From Siphonodentalium dalli (Eukaryota; Mollusca; Scaphopoda; Gadilida; Siphonodentaliidae), in contig CP136069.1 in the NCBI GenBank assembly GCA_032622095.1, positions 9,628,036-9,692,035 on the forward strand: 64,000 nucleotides of DNA, given 5' to 3'. The translations under genes and the position numbers were made by a program. Numbering within the stretch: position 1 is the stretch's first letter; every line of letters starts with the position of its first letter. The notes beneath the pieces are model-generated. The model saw only the letters and a program-made list of their open reading frames with translations, was not told the DNA's origin and ran no database searches. Below, one piece after another: positions 33,001-45,795 of the stretch.

Positions 33001-33689
33001 GCGTAGATAAACACACTGTATTACTGTCACATCATTGGGAGGTATAGCGTAGATAAACACACTGTATTACTGTCTCATCATTGGGAGTTATAGGTATAGA
33101 GTAGATAAATACACTGTATTACTGTCTCATCATTGGGAGGTATAGCGTAGATAAATACACTGTATTACTGTCACATCATTGGGAGGTATAGCGTAGATAA
33201 ATACACTGTATTACTGTCTCATCATTGGGAGGTATAGCGTAGATAAATACACTGTATTACTGTCTCATCATTGGGAGGTATAGGTATAGAGTAGATAAAC
33301 ACACTGTATTACTGTCACATCATTGGGAGGTATAGGTATAGCGTAGATAAATACACTGTATTACTGTCTCATCATTGGGAGGTATAGGTATAGCGTAGAT
33401 AAATACACTGTATTACTGTCACATCATTGGGAGGTATAGGTATAGCGTAGATAAACACACTGTATTACTGTCACATCATTGGGAGGTATAGGTATAGCAT
33501 AGATAAACACACTGTATTACTGTCTCATCATTGGGAGGTATAGCGTAGATAAATACACTGTATTACTGTCTCATCATTGGGAGGTATAGCATAGATAAAC
33601 ACACTGTATTACTGTCTCATCATTGGGAGTTATAGGTATAGTGTAGATAAATACACTGTATTACTGTCACATCATTGGGAGGTATAGCG

Positions 33690-34350
33690 TAGATAAATAC
33701 ACTGTATTACTGTCTCATCATTGGGAGGTATAGCGTAGATAAATACACTGTATTACTGTCTCATCATTGGCAGGTATAGCGTAGATAAATACACTGTATT
33801 ACTGTCTCATCATTGGGAGGTATAGCGTAGATAAATACACTGTATTACTGTCTCATCATTGGCAGGTATAGCGTAGATAAATACACTGTATTACTGTCAC
33901 ATCATTGGGAGGTATAGGTATAGCATAGATAAACACACTGTATTACTGTCTCATCATTGGGAGGTATAGCATAGATAAATACACTGTATTACTGTCTCAT
34001 CATTGGGAGGTATAGGTATAGAGTAGATAAACACACTGTATTACTGTCTCATCATTGGGAGTTATAGCGTAGATAAATACACTGTATTACTGTCTCATCA
34101 TTGGGAGGTATAGCGTAGATAAATACACTGTATTACTGTCTCATCATTGGCAGGTATAGCGTAGATAAATACACTGTATTACTGTCTCATCATTGGGAGG
34201 TATAGCGTAGATAAATACACTGTATTACTGTCTCATCATTGGCAGGTATAGCGTAGATAAATACACTGTATTACTGTCACATCATTGGGAGGTATAGGTA
34301 TAGCATAGATAAACACACTGTATTACTGTCTCATCATTGGGAGGTATAGC
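33690..34350. repeat. 380-bp tandem duplication inside the satellite
   Basis: A run of short GCGTAG monomers with two TTGGCAGG variants, followed by one long GCATAG monomer, occurs at 33,771 and again at 34,151. The offset of 380 bp equals six short plus two long monomers. Confidence 0.8.
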
Positions 34351-34960
34351 ATAGATAAATACACTGTATTACTGTCTCATCATTGGGAGGTATAGGTATA
34401 GAGTAGATAAATACACTGTATTACTGTCTCATCATTGGGAGGTATAGCGTAGATAAACACACTGTATTACTGTCTCATCATTGGGAGGTATAGCGTAGAT
34501 AAACACACTGTATTACTGTCTCATCATTGGGAGGTATAGCATAGATAAATACACTGTATTACTGTCTCATCATTGGGAGGTATAGGTATAGCGTAGATAA
34601 ACACACTGTATTACTGTCTCATCATTGGGAGGTATAGCGTAGATAAACACACTGTATTACTGTCTCATCATTGGGAGGTATAGCATAGATAAATACACTG
34701 TATTACTGTCTCATCATTGGGAGGTATAGCGTAGATAAATACACTGTATTACTGTCACATCATTGGGAGGTATAGGTATAGCGTAGATAAATACACTGTA
34801 TTACTGTCTCATCATTGGGAGGTATAGCGTAGATAAATACACTGTATTACTGTCTCATCATTGGGAGGTATAGGTATAGCGTAGATAAATACACTGTATT
34901 ACTGTCTCATCATTGGGAGGTATAGGTATAGCGTAGATAAACACACTGTATTACTGTCTC

Positions 34961-37900
34961 ATCATTGGGAGGTATAGCGTAGATAAATACACTGTATTAC
35001 TGTCTCATCATTGGGAGGTATAGCGTAGATAAATACACTGTATTACTGTCTCATCATTGGGAGGTATAGCATAGATAAACACACTGTATTACTGTCTCAT
35101 CATTGGGAGGTATAGCGTAGATAAACACACTGTATTACTGTCTCATCATTGGGAGGTATAGCGTAGATAAATACACTGTATTACTGTCTCATCATTGGGA
35201 GGTATAGCGTAGATAAACACACTGTATTACTGTCTCATCATTGGGAGGTATAGCGTAGATAAACACACTGTATTACTGTCTCATCATTAGGAGGTATAGC
35301 GTAGATAAATACACTGTATTACTGTCTCATCATTGGGAGGTATAGCGTAGATAAATACACTGTATTACTGTCTCATCATTGGGAGGTATAGCGTAGATAA
35401 ATACACTGTATTACTGTCTCATCATTGGGAGGTATAGCGTAGATAAACACACTGTATTACTGTCTCATCATTGGGAGGTATAGCATAGATAAACACACTG
35501 TATTACTGTCTCATCATTGGGAGGTATAGCGTAGATAAACACACTGTATTACTGTCACATCATTGGGAGGTATGGCATAGATAAATACACTGTATTACTG
35601 TCTCATCATTGGGAGGTATAGCGTAGATAAACACACTGTATTACTGTCTCATCATTGGGAGGTATAGCGTAGATAAATACACTGTATTACTGTCTCATCA
35701 TTGGGAGGTATAGCGTAGATAAACACACTGTATTACTGTCTCATCATTGGGAGGTATAGCATAGATAAATACACTGTATTACTGTCTCATCATTGGGAGG
35801 TATAGCGTAGATAAATACACTGTATTACTGTCACATCATTGGGAGGTATAGCGTAGATAAATACACTGTATTACTGTCTCATCATTGGGAGGTATAGCGT
35901 AGATAAATACACTGTATTACTGTCTCATCATTAGGAGGTATAGCGTAGATAAACACACTGTATTACTGTCACATCATTGGTAGGTATAGCGTAGATAAAC
36001 ACACTGTATTACTGTCTCATCATTAGGAGGTATAGCGTAGATAAACACACTGTATTACTGTCACATCATTGGTAGGTATAGCGTAGATAAACACACTGTA
36101 TTACTGTCTCATCATTGGGAGGTATAGCATAGATAAACACACTGTATTACTGTCTCATCATTGGCAGGTATAGCGTAGATAAATACACTGTATTACTGTC
36201 TCATCATTGGGAGGTATAGCGTAGATAAACACACTGTATTACTGTCTCATCATTGGGAGGTATAGCGTAGATAAACACACTGTATTACTGTCTCATCATT
36301 GGGAGGTATAGCATAGATAAACACACTGTATTACTGTCTCATCATTGGGAGGTATAGCATAGATAAATACACTGTATTACTGTCTCATCATTGGGAGGTA
36401 TAGCGTAGATAAACACACTGTATTACTGTCTCATCATTGGGAGGTATAGCGTAGATAAACACACTGTATTACTGTCTCATCATTGGGAGGTATAGCGTAG
36501 ATAAACACACTGTATTACTGTCTCATCATTGGGAGGTATAGCGTAGATAAATACACTGTATTACTGTCTCATCATTGGGAGGTATAGCATAGATAAACAC
36601 ACTGTATTACTGTCTCATCATTGGGAGGTATAGCATAGATAAATACACTGTATTACTGTCTCATCATTGGGAGGTATAGCGTAGATAAACACACTGTATT
36701 ACTGTCTCATCATTGGGAGGTATAGCGTAGATAAACACACTGTATTACTGTCTCATCATTGGGAGGTATAGCGTAGATAAATACACTGTATTACTGTCTC
36801 ATCATTGGGAGGTATAGCATAGATAAACACACTGTATTACTGTCTCATCATTGGGAGGTATAGCATAGATAAATACACTGTATTACTGTCTCATCATTGG
36901 GAGGTATAGCGTAGATAAACACACTGTATTACTGTCTCATCATTGGGAGGTATAGCGTAGATAAACACACTGTATTACTGTCTCATCATTGGGAGGTATA
37001 GCGTAGATAAACACACTGTATTACTGTCTCATCATTGGGAGGTATAGCGTAGATAAATACACTGTATTACTGTCTCATCATTGGGAGGTATAGCATAGAT
37101 AAACACACTGTATTACTGTCTCATCATTGGGAGGTATAGCGTAGATAAACACACTGTATTACTGTCTCATCATTGGGAGGTATAGCATATATAAATACAC
37201 TGTATTACTGTCTCATCATTGGGAGGTATAGCGTAGATAAACACACTGTATTACTGTCTCATCATTGGGAGGTATAGCATATATAAATACACTGTATTAC
37301 TGTCTCATCATTGGGAGGTATAGCGTAGATAAATACACTGTATTACTGTCTCATCATTGGGAGGTATAGCGTAGATAAATACACTGTATTACTGTCTCAT
37401 CATTGGGAGGTATAGCATAGATAAATACACTGTATTACTGTCACATCATTGGGAGGTATAGCGTAGATAAACACACTGTATTACTGTCTCATCATTGGGA
37501 GGTATAGCGTAGATAAATACACTGTATTACTGTCTCATCATTGGGAGGCATAGCATAGATAAACACACTGTATTACTGTCTCATCATTGGGAGGTATAGC
37601 ATAGATAAATACACTGTATTACTGTCTCATCATTGGGAGGTATAGCGTAGATAAATACACTGTATTACTGTCTCATCATTGGGAGGTATAGCGTAGATAA
37701 ATACACTGTATTACTGTCACATCATTGGGAGGTATAGCGTAGATAAACACACTGTATTACTGTCTCATCATTGGGAGGTATAGCATAGATAAATACACTG
37801 TATTACTGTCTCATCATTGGGAGGTATAGCGTAGATAAACACACTGTATTACTGTCTCATCATTGGGAGGTATAGCATAGATAAATACACTGTATTACTG

Positions 37901-40900
37901 TCACATCATTGGGAGGTATAGCGTAGATAAACACACTGTATTACTGTCTCATCATTGGGAGGTATAGCATAGATAAATACACTGTATTACTGTCACATCA
38001 TTGGGAGGTATAGCGTAGATAAACACACTGTATTACTGTCTCATCATTGGGAGGTATAGCGTAGATAAATACACTGTATTACTGTCTCATCATTGGGAGG
38101 TATAGCATAGATAAATACACTGTATTACTGTCTCATCATTGGGAGGTATAGCGTAGATAAACACACTGTATTACTGTCTCATCATTGGCAGGTATAGCGT
38201 AGATAAACACACTGTATTACTGTCTCATCATTGGAAGGTATAGCGTAGATAAATACACTGTATTACTGTCTCATCATTGGGAGGTATAGCGTAGATAAAT
38301 ACACTGTATTACTGTCTCATCATTGGCAGGTATAGCGTAGATAAATACACTGTATTACTGTCTCATCATTGGGAGGTATAGCGTAGATAAACACACTGTA
38401 TTACTGTCACATCATTGGGAGGTATAGCATAGATAAATACACTGTATTACTGTCTCATCATTGGGAGGTATAGCGTAGATAAATACACTGTATTACTGTC
38501 TCATCATTGGGAGGTATAGCGTAGATAAATACACTGTATTACTGTCTCATCATTGGGAGGTATAGCGTAGATAAATACACTGTATTACTGTCACATCATT
38601 GGGAGGTATAGCATAGATAAACACACTGTATTACTGTCTCATCATTGGGAGGTATAGCGTAGATAAATACACTGTATTACTGTCTCATCATTGGCAGGTA
38701 TAGCATAGATAAATACACTGTATTACTGTCTCATCATTGGGAGGTATAGCATAGATAAACACACTGTATTACTGTCTCATCATTGGGAGGTATAGCGTAG
38801 ATAAATACACTGTATTACTGTCTCATCATTGGGAGGTATAGCGTAGATAAACACACTGTATTACTGTCTCATCATTGGAAGGTATAGCGTAGATAAATAC
38901 ACTGTATTACTGTCTCATCATTGGGAGGTATAGCGTAGATAAATACACTGTATTACTGTCTCATCATTGGCAGGTATAGCGTAGATAAATACACTGTATT
39001 ACTGTCTCATCATTGGGAGGTATAGCGTAGATAAACACACTGTATTACTGTCACATCATTGGGAGGTATAGCATAGATAAATACACTGTATTACTGTCTC
39101 ATCATTGGGAGGTATAGCATAGATAAACACACTGTATTACTGTCTCATCATTGGGAGGTATAGCGTAGATAAATACACTGTATTACTGTCACATCATTGG
39201 GAGGTATAGCGTAGATAAACACACTGTATTACTGTCTCATCATTGGGAGGTATAGCGTAGATAAATACACTGTATTACTGTCTCATCATTGGGAGGTATA
39301 GCATAGATAAATACACTGTATTACTGTCTCATCATTGGGAGGTATAGCGTAGATAAACACACTGTATTACTGTCTCATCATTGGCAGGTATAGCGTAGAT
39401 AAACACACTGTATTACTGTCTCATCATTGGAAGGTATAGCGTAGATAAATACACTGTATTACTGTCTCATCATTGGGAGGTATAGCGTAGATAAATACAC
39501 TGTATTACTGTCTCATCATTGGCAGGTATAGCGTAGATAAATACACTGTATTACTGTCTCATCATTGGGAGGTATAGCGTAGATAAACACACTGTATTAC
39601 TGTCACATCATTGGGAGGTATAGCATAGATAAATACACTGTATTACTGTCTCATCATTGGGAGGTATAGCGTGGATAAATACACTGTATTACTGTCTCAT
39701 CATTGGGAGGTATAGCGTAGATAAATACACTGTATTACTGTCTCATCATTGGGAGGTATAGCGTAGATAAATACACTGTATTACTGTCACATCATTGGGA
39801 GGTATAGCATAGATAAACACACTGTATTACTGTCTCATCATTGGGAGGTATAGCGTAGATAAATACACTGTATTACTGTCTCATCATTGGCAGGTATAGC
39901 ATAGATAAATACACTGTATTACTGTCTCATCATTGGGAGGTATAGCATAGATAAACACACTGTATTACTGTCTCATCATTGGGAGGTATAGCGTAGATAA
40001 ATACACTGTATTACTGTCTCATCATTGGGAGGTATAGCGTAGATAAACACACTGTATTACTGTCTCATCATTGGAAGGTATAGCGTAGATAAATACACTG
40101 TATTACTGTCTCATCATTGGGAGGTATAGCGTAGATAAATACACTGTATTACTGTCTCATCATTGGCAGGTATAGCGTAGATAAATACACTGTATTACTG
40201 TCTCATCATTGGGAGGTATAGCGTAGATAAACACACTGTATTACTGTCACATCATTGGGAGGTATAGCATAGATAAATACACTGTATTACTGTCTCATCA
40301 TTGGGAGGTATAGCGTAGATAAATACACTGTATTACTGTCTCATCATTGGGAGGTATAGCGTAGATAAATACACTGTATTACTGTCTCATCATTGGGAGG
40401 TATAGCGTAGATAAATACACTGTATTACTGTCACATCATTGGGAGGTATAGCATAGAAAAACACACTGTATTACTGTCTCATCATTGGGAGGTATAGCGT
40501 AGATAAATACACTGTATTACTGTCTCATCATTGGGAGGTATAGCATAGATAAATACACTGTATTACTGTCACATCATTGGGAGGTATAGCATAGATAAAC
40601 ACACTGTATTACTTTCTCATCATTGGGAGGTATAGCATAGATAAACACACTGTATTACTGTCTCATCATTGGGAGGTATAGCGTAGATAAATACACTGTA
40701 TTACTGTCACATCATTGGGAGGTATAGCGTAGATAAACACACTGTATTACTGTCTCATCATTGGGAGGTATAGCGTAGATAAATACACTGTATTACTGTC
40801 ACATCATTGGGAGGTATAGCGTAGATAAATACACTGTATTACTGTCTCATCATTGGGAGGTATGGCGTAGATAAATACACTGTATTACTGTCTCATCATT

Positions 40901-42270
40901 GGGAGGTATAGCGTAGATAAATACACTGTATTACTGTCTCATCATTGGCAGGTATAGCATAGATAAACACACTGTATTACTGTCTCATCATTGGGAGGTA
41001 TAGCGTAGATAAACACACTGTATTACTGTCTCATCATTGGGAGGTATAGCGTAGATAAACACACTGTATTACTGTCACATCATTGGGAGGTATAGCATAG
41101 ATAAACACACTGTATTACTGTCTCATCATTGGCAGGTATAGCGTAGATAAATACACTGTATTACTGTCTCATCATTGGGAGGTATAGCGTAGATAAATAC
41201 ACTGTATTACTGTCTCATCATTGGGAGGTATAGCGTAGATAAATACACTGTATTACTGTCTCATCATTGGCAGGTATAGCATAGATAAACACACTGTATT
41301 ACTGTCTCATCATTGGGAGGTATAGCGTAGATAAACACACTGTATTACTGTCTCATCATTGGGAGGTATAGCGTAGATAAACACACTGTATTACTGTCTC
41401 ATCATTGGAAGGTATAGCATAGATAAACACACTGTATTACTGTCTCATCATTGGGAGGTATAGCGTAGATAAACACACTGTATTACTGTCTCATCATTGG
41501 GAGGTATAGCGTAGATAAACACACTGTATTACTGTCACATCATTGGCAGGTATAGCGTAGATAAACACACTGTATTACTGTCTCATCATTGGGAGGTATA
41601 GCGTAGATAAACACACTGTATTACTGTCTCATCATTGGGAGGTATAGCGTAGATAAACACACTGTATTACTGTCTCATCATTGGGAGGTATAGCGTAGAT
41701 AAACACACTGTATTACTGTCTCATCATTGGGAGGTATAGCGTAGATAAACACACTGTATTACTGTCTCATCGTTGGAAGGTATAGCGTAGATAAACACAC
41801 TGTATTACTGTCTCATCATTGGGAGGTATAGCGTAGATAAACACACTGTATTACTGTCTCATCATTGGGAGGTATAGCGTAGATAAATACACTGTATTAC
41901 TGTCTCATCATTGGGAGGTATAGCGTAGATAAACACACTGTATTACTGTCTCATCATTGGGAGGTATAGCGTAGATAAACACACTGTATTACTGTCACAT
42001 CATTGGGAGGTATAGCGTAGATAAATACACTGTATTACTGTCTCATCATTGGGAGGTATAGCATAGATAAATACACTGTATTACTGTCATATCATTGGGA
42101 GGTATAGCGTAGATAAACACACTGTATTACTGTCACATCATTGGGAGGTATGGCGTAGATAAATACACTGTATTACTGTCTCATCATTGGCAGGTATAGC
42201 GTAGATAAATACACTGTATTACTGTCACATCATTGGCAGGTATAGCGTAGATAAACACACTGTATTACTG
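34961..42270. repeat. Satellite zone III: 46-bp monomers only
   Basis: From about 34,960 rightward every monomer I read is the 46-bp form, mainly GGTATAGCGTAG with a GCATAG minority. TTGGCAGG, TTGGAAGG and TCACATC variants are scattered. The switch from mixed to pure 46-bp monomers is abrupt. Local multi-monomer repeats include a 230-bp (five-monomer) period around 36,580-36,990. Confidence 0.85.
37972..40306. repeat. 1,196-bp (26-monomer) tandem duplication
   Basis: The rare TTGGAAGG variant lies at 38,235, 38,879, 39,431 and 40,075. The first and third, and the second and fourth, are each 1,196 bp apart. The blocks 37,972-39,110 and 39,168-40,306 match through the order of GCGTAG/GCATAG, AAACAC/AAATAC and CAGG variants. 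One private change is GTGGAT at 39,671. Confidence 0.85.
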
Positions 42271-43777
42271 TCGCGTCATTGGCAGGTATGGCGTAGATAA
42301 ATGCACTGTATTACTGTCACGTCATTGGCAGGTATGGCATAGATAAATACACTGTATTACTGTCACGTCATTGGCAGGTATGGCGTCGATAAATGCACTG
42401 TATTACTGTCACGTCATTGGCAGGTATGGCGTCGATAAATGCACTGTATTACTGTCACGTCATTGGCAGGTATGGCATAGATAAATACACTGTATTACTG
42501 TCACGTCATTGGCAGGTATGGCGTCGATAAATGCACTGTATTACTGTCACGTCATTGGCAGGTATGGCGTCGATAAATGCACTGTATTACTGTCACGTCA
42601 TTGGCAGGTATGGCGTCGATAAATGCACTGTATTACTGTCACGTCATTGGCAGGTATGGCATAGATAAATACACTGTATTACTGTCACGTCATTGGCAGG
42701 TATGGCGTCGATAAATGCACTGTATTACTGTCACGTCATCGGCAGGTATGGCATAGATAAATACACTGTATTACTGTCACGTCATTGGCAGGTATGGCGT
42801 CGATAAATGCACTGTATTACTGTCACGTCATTGGCAGGTATGGCGTCGATAAATGCACTGTATTACTGTCACGTCATTGGCAGGTATGTCATAGATAAAT
42901 ACACTGTATTACTGTCACGTCATTGGCAGGTATGGCGTCGATAAATGCACTGTATTACTGTCACGTCATTGGCAGGTATGGCGTCGATAAATGCACTGTA
43001 TTACTGTCACGTCATTGGCAGGTATGGCGTAGATAAATACACTGTATTACTGTCACGTCATTGGCAGGTATGGCATAGATAAATACACTGTATTACTGTC
43101 ACGTCATTGGCAGGTATGGCGTAGATAAATACACTGTATTACTGTCACGTCATTGGCAGGTATGGCATAGATAAATACACTGTATTACTGTCACGTCATT
43201 GGCAGGTATGGCGTAGATAAATACACTGTATTACTGTCACGTCATTGGCAGGTATAGCGTAGATAAATACACTGTATTACTGTCTCATCATTGGCAGGTA
43301 TAGCGTATATAAATACACTGTATTACTGTCTCGTCATTGGGAGGTATAGCGTAGATAAATACACTGTATTACTGTCACGTCATTGGCAGGTATGGCATAG
43401 ATAAATACACTGTATTACTGTCTCGTCATTGGCAGGTATGGCATAGATAAATACACTGTATTACTGTCACATCATTGGGAGGTATAGCATAGATAAATAC
43501 ACTGTATTACTGTCTCGTCATTGGCAGGTATGGCATAGATAAATACACTGTATTACTGTCTCGTCATTGGCAGGTATGGCATAGATAAATACACTGTATT
43601 ACTGTCACGTCATTGGGAGGTATGGCGTAGATAAATACACTGTATTACTGTCTCATCATTGGCAGGTATGGCGTAGATAAATACACTGTATTACTGTCAC
43701 GTCATTGGCAGGTATGGCGTAGATAAATACACTGTATTACTGTCACGTCATTGGCAGGTATGGCGTAGATAAATGCA
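42271..43777. repeat. Satellite zone IV: divergent CpG-bearing edge monomers
   Basis: The last 32 or so monomers are 46 bp but differ from the body: TTGGCAGGTATGGCGTCGAT, AAATGCAC and GTCACGTCAT replace GGGAGGTATAGCGTAGAT, AAATACAC and GTCTCATCAT. CpG occurs two or three times per monomer here and at most once in the body. GCATAG monomers alternate with one to three GCGTCG monomers from about 42,330 to 43,010, a loose 92-184-bp periodicity. Past 43,250 body-like and edge-like monomers are mixed, then the array stops. Confidence 0.9.
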
Positions 43778-44084
43778 GCAAGACAAAAACAGCATGCTAG
43801 GCTAAAATTTTAGGCGTTATTCTAATAGACCTAAAGTTAGATTTAAAAATTAGGATACAGCATCTTCAACCTCACACACACGACAAGCCAAGAAGAGTGA
43901 ATCTAAATCGTCAAATGCAATAATCAAATCAAATTGAATCAGCAGCCCGATTCACGAATCAAATCTCGAAGCTTCGCAGGTCCCCGAGAAGTTAGTTACA
44001 ACCGTGTCAGGACTGTCTACATTCAGTATCTTCAGGATAATTTTAAGTGTCCCCGAAGTCCACAAATGTTATCACAATAACTGA
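43778..44084. other. Unique sequence flanking the satellite
   Basis: About 300 bp with no repeat match in the window and no open frame of note. It separates the satellite end from the first MITE. There is no splice-bordered reading frame on the minus strand resembling the missing RAPGEF1 exons. Confidence 0.6.
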
Positions 44085-44537
44085 ATAAGCTGATTATAGT
44101 GTGTCAATCATTTGCAGAATGAGGCTCCCATAGGGTGAATTTAGTGATGATATCCCACATAGCAGGCTGGCATCGCCAAATTCACCCTCTGGGGACCTCA
44201 TTCTGCATGGTCTTATCTGCTATGGGAGACCGAGACTCAGATTGAAGTTCCCAAATGGTGAATATTTTGATGTACACCCTTTGGGAACATCGATTATGAA
44301 ATGTGTCATCTGCCAATTTGGGGATATAGAGAAACTAAACTAAAAATAAGAAATAGAATCTATGTGAGAAGTTTCTATAGAAATTTTATAATAAAAAAAC
44401 TTTCCAGAGAAGATGAGGCCTAAGCAGAATGAGGTCCACAGAGGGTGAAATTTAGTGATGCTATGCGGGATAGTGTAACTAAATTCACCGTCTGGGAACC
44501 TCATTCTGCAATGACAGGCACCTTATTCTCAGGCCTG
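44085..44537. mobile_element. MITE family M1, long copy 1
   Basis: Starts near ATAAGCTGATTATAGTGTGTC and ends CTCAGGCCTG. It holds two foldback modules of GCAGAATGAGG ... CCTCATTCTGC with GGGTGAATTTAGTGATG stems, one at about 44,116-44,207 and one at about 44,426-44,510. They are joined by a unique linker containing TTTGGGGATATAGAG. It has the same architecture as the copies at 47,610 and 48,085. No coding capacity for a transposase; the short ORF here is a reading of the foldback. Confidence 0.8.
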
Positions 44538-45560
44538 AAGACCATAAGAGTCCATTCAGAGTTGACTGAAGAAAATGATGCCATCGTATTCAGTGGTTGG
44601 TATAACTGTCCCCTATTGTATTGTTTTTATAAGTACCTCTGTGTTTTGTTTCTGCCATTCGAGTCTTCTAACTGGAGCCGAGCTCAGTGCAGATAGAATT
44701 GCCAGATAGGAATTGAAATTGTTCAGTTTTCTGAGGTGCTGAAATATAACATAATGTCAAAAACTAAATAGCAAGTCTCTATGAATATGTTCAAAGTACA
44801 GTCCATTCCGCTTAATAGCATAGCGTGGTACAAGGGTTTTTCTATTCAATAAATTGAATATTCTTTTATACGAAATGAACTAATATTTAGCATACTTTTT
44901 ATTGAAACGGAAGCATGAATGGCTGGTCGGTAATTAAATACGAGGCATGTTTATCGGCATATCAGTTATATATAGTTTGTTGAAAAAACTGATTATAAAT
45001 CATATTCTTCATAATTGTCGAAAAGAACAGTATTTTGCAAGATATTTGAGTAAATTCCTGGAAATCCTTATTCAAATAAGTGGTTTTAGTCAAAGTTCTA
45101 TGCAAATACATGTATGTGAAAATAAAATTATATAACTTTTCAAACTCTTCATTCATTATAGTTTGTTGGAAAAATATTGAAAGCCATAGTATTTTACATA
45201 ATGTAAACAGACAACAAACCGGAAGTCAAAGGTCACCTGGCACTATTTCCTGTTATTAAACGAACGTTTAATATCACAATTTATAGAATGGGTTTATTGA
45301 ATGGAATAAGGCTAGGATCATGTAATAAATATAATTGTAATTCAAGTTGAATATCTGCCACTGAAACACAGATTCTGATTGGCCTGGAGCCGCTAACTTT
45401 AGTTTTTGATTCACAAAGAATCAATTGCTGATCAGAAGACATATTTTTAAGGGAGCACTGTGTCATTGAAAAGTCACATAAATTACGTCACTGCGCTTCC
45501 AGGAGTCGCATAAACGAGTCAAACATAACGTTGTTTTCAATATATACGGTTTGATAACAT
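44538..45560. other. Unique intronic sequence, no feature seen
   Basis: AT-rich sequence without tandem repeats or MITE ends that I can recognise. Short ORFs on both strands (for example near 44,950-45,150 and 45,280-45,460) have no protein-like character, no splice borders in frame and overlap each other on opposite strands. I found no RAPGEF1 coding sequence here. Confidence 0.6.
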
Positions 45561-45670
45561 GAAGTTGTTTTAGCACGGTTACGACTAACCCCAAAGAACG
45601 CACCCAGAGATTGAGGAAGTTGTTTTAGCGCGGTTACGACTAACCCCATGGAACGCACCCAGAGATTTTA
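45561..45670. repeat. 55-bp direct duplication
   Basis: GAAGTTGTTTTAGC starts at 45,561 and again at 45,616. The two copies continue through GGTTACGACTAACCCC and CGCACCCAGAGATT with few differences (for example GCACGG against GCGCGG). Two copies only. Confidence 0.9.
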
Positions 45671-45795
45671 TCACCGCAAGAAGGAAATCTCACTTTAAAG
45701 CATCTAATGTCAATAAAAAGTGTTTTTCATGAAGTGTCTCTTAAATTTTTTGGTGGATTGAATTACAATGGGGATAAAAGGTCGGCTGACCACAG

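Larger units (their letters stand above)
2801..34960. repeat. Satellite zone II: mixed 46/52-bp monomers with local duplications
   Basis: Long and short monomers are mixed, with GAGTAG, GCGTAG, GCATAG and occasional GTGTAG variants, AAACAC or AAATAC, and TCTCATC or TCACATC. The GCGTAG share and the short form rise towards the right. Several multi-monomer blocks recur with exact spacing and are listed separately. The last 52-bp monomers are near 34,860-34,960. Confidence 0.8.
1..43777. repeat. Satellite array, 46/52-bp monomers
   Basis: Head-to-tail array of about 890 monomers (my estimate from length) running off the left edge. Two length classes alternate. The 52-bp class carries GGTATAGGTATAGAGTAG-like sequence; the 46-bp class lacks one GGTATA hexamer and reads GGTATAGCGTAG or GTTATAGCATAG. 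The rest, including CACTGTATTACTGT and TCATCATTGGGAG, is nearly invariant. Both lengths leave remainder 1 on division by 3, so every reading frame soon meets TAG or TAA and no long ORF exists. All monomers have one orientation and no transposon interrupts them. Single-base indels are rare (an extra C at about 15,956 and at about 31,628). The right edge ends in a partial monomer at 43,777. Nothing in it looks like a telomere repeat; whether it is centromeric cannot be judged. Confidence 0.98.

Noticed and set aside
1-43777. Possible CRISPR array or bacterial repeat cluster
   Set aside because: There are no unique spacers; the whole 46/52-bp unit repeats and all differences are point variants. 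The surrounding DNA is animal-like.
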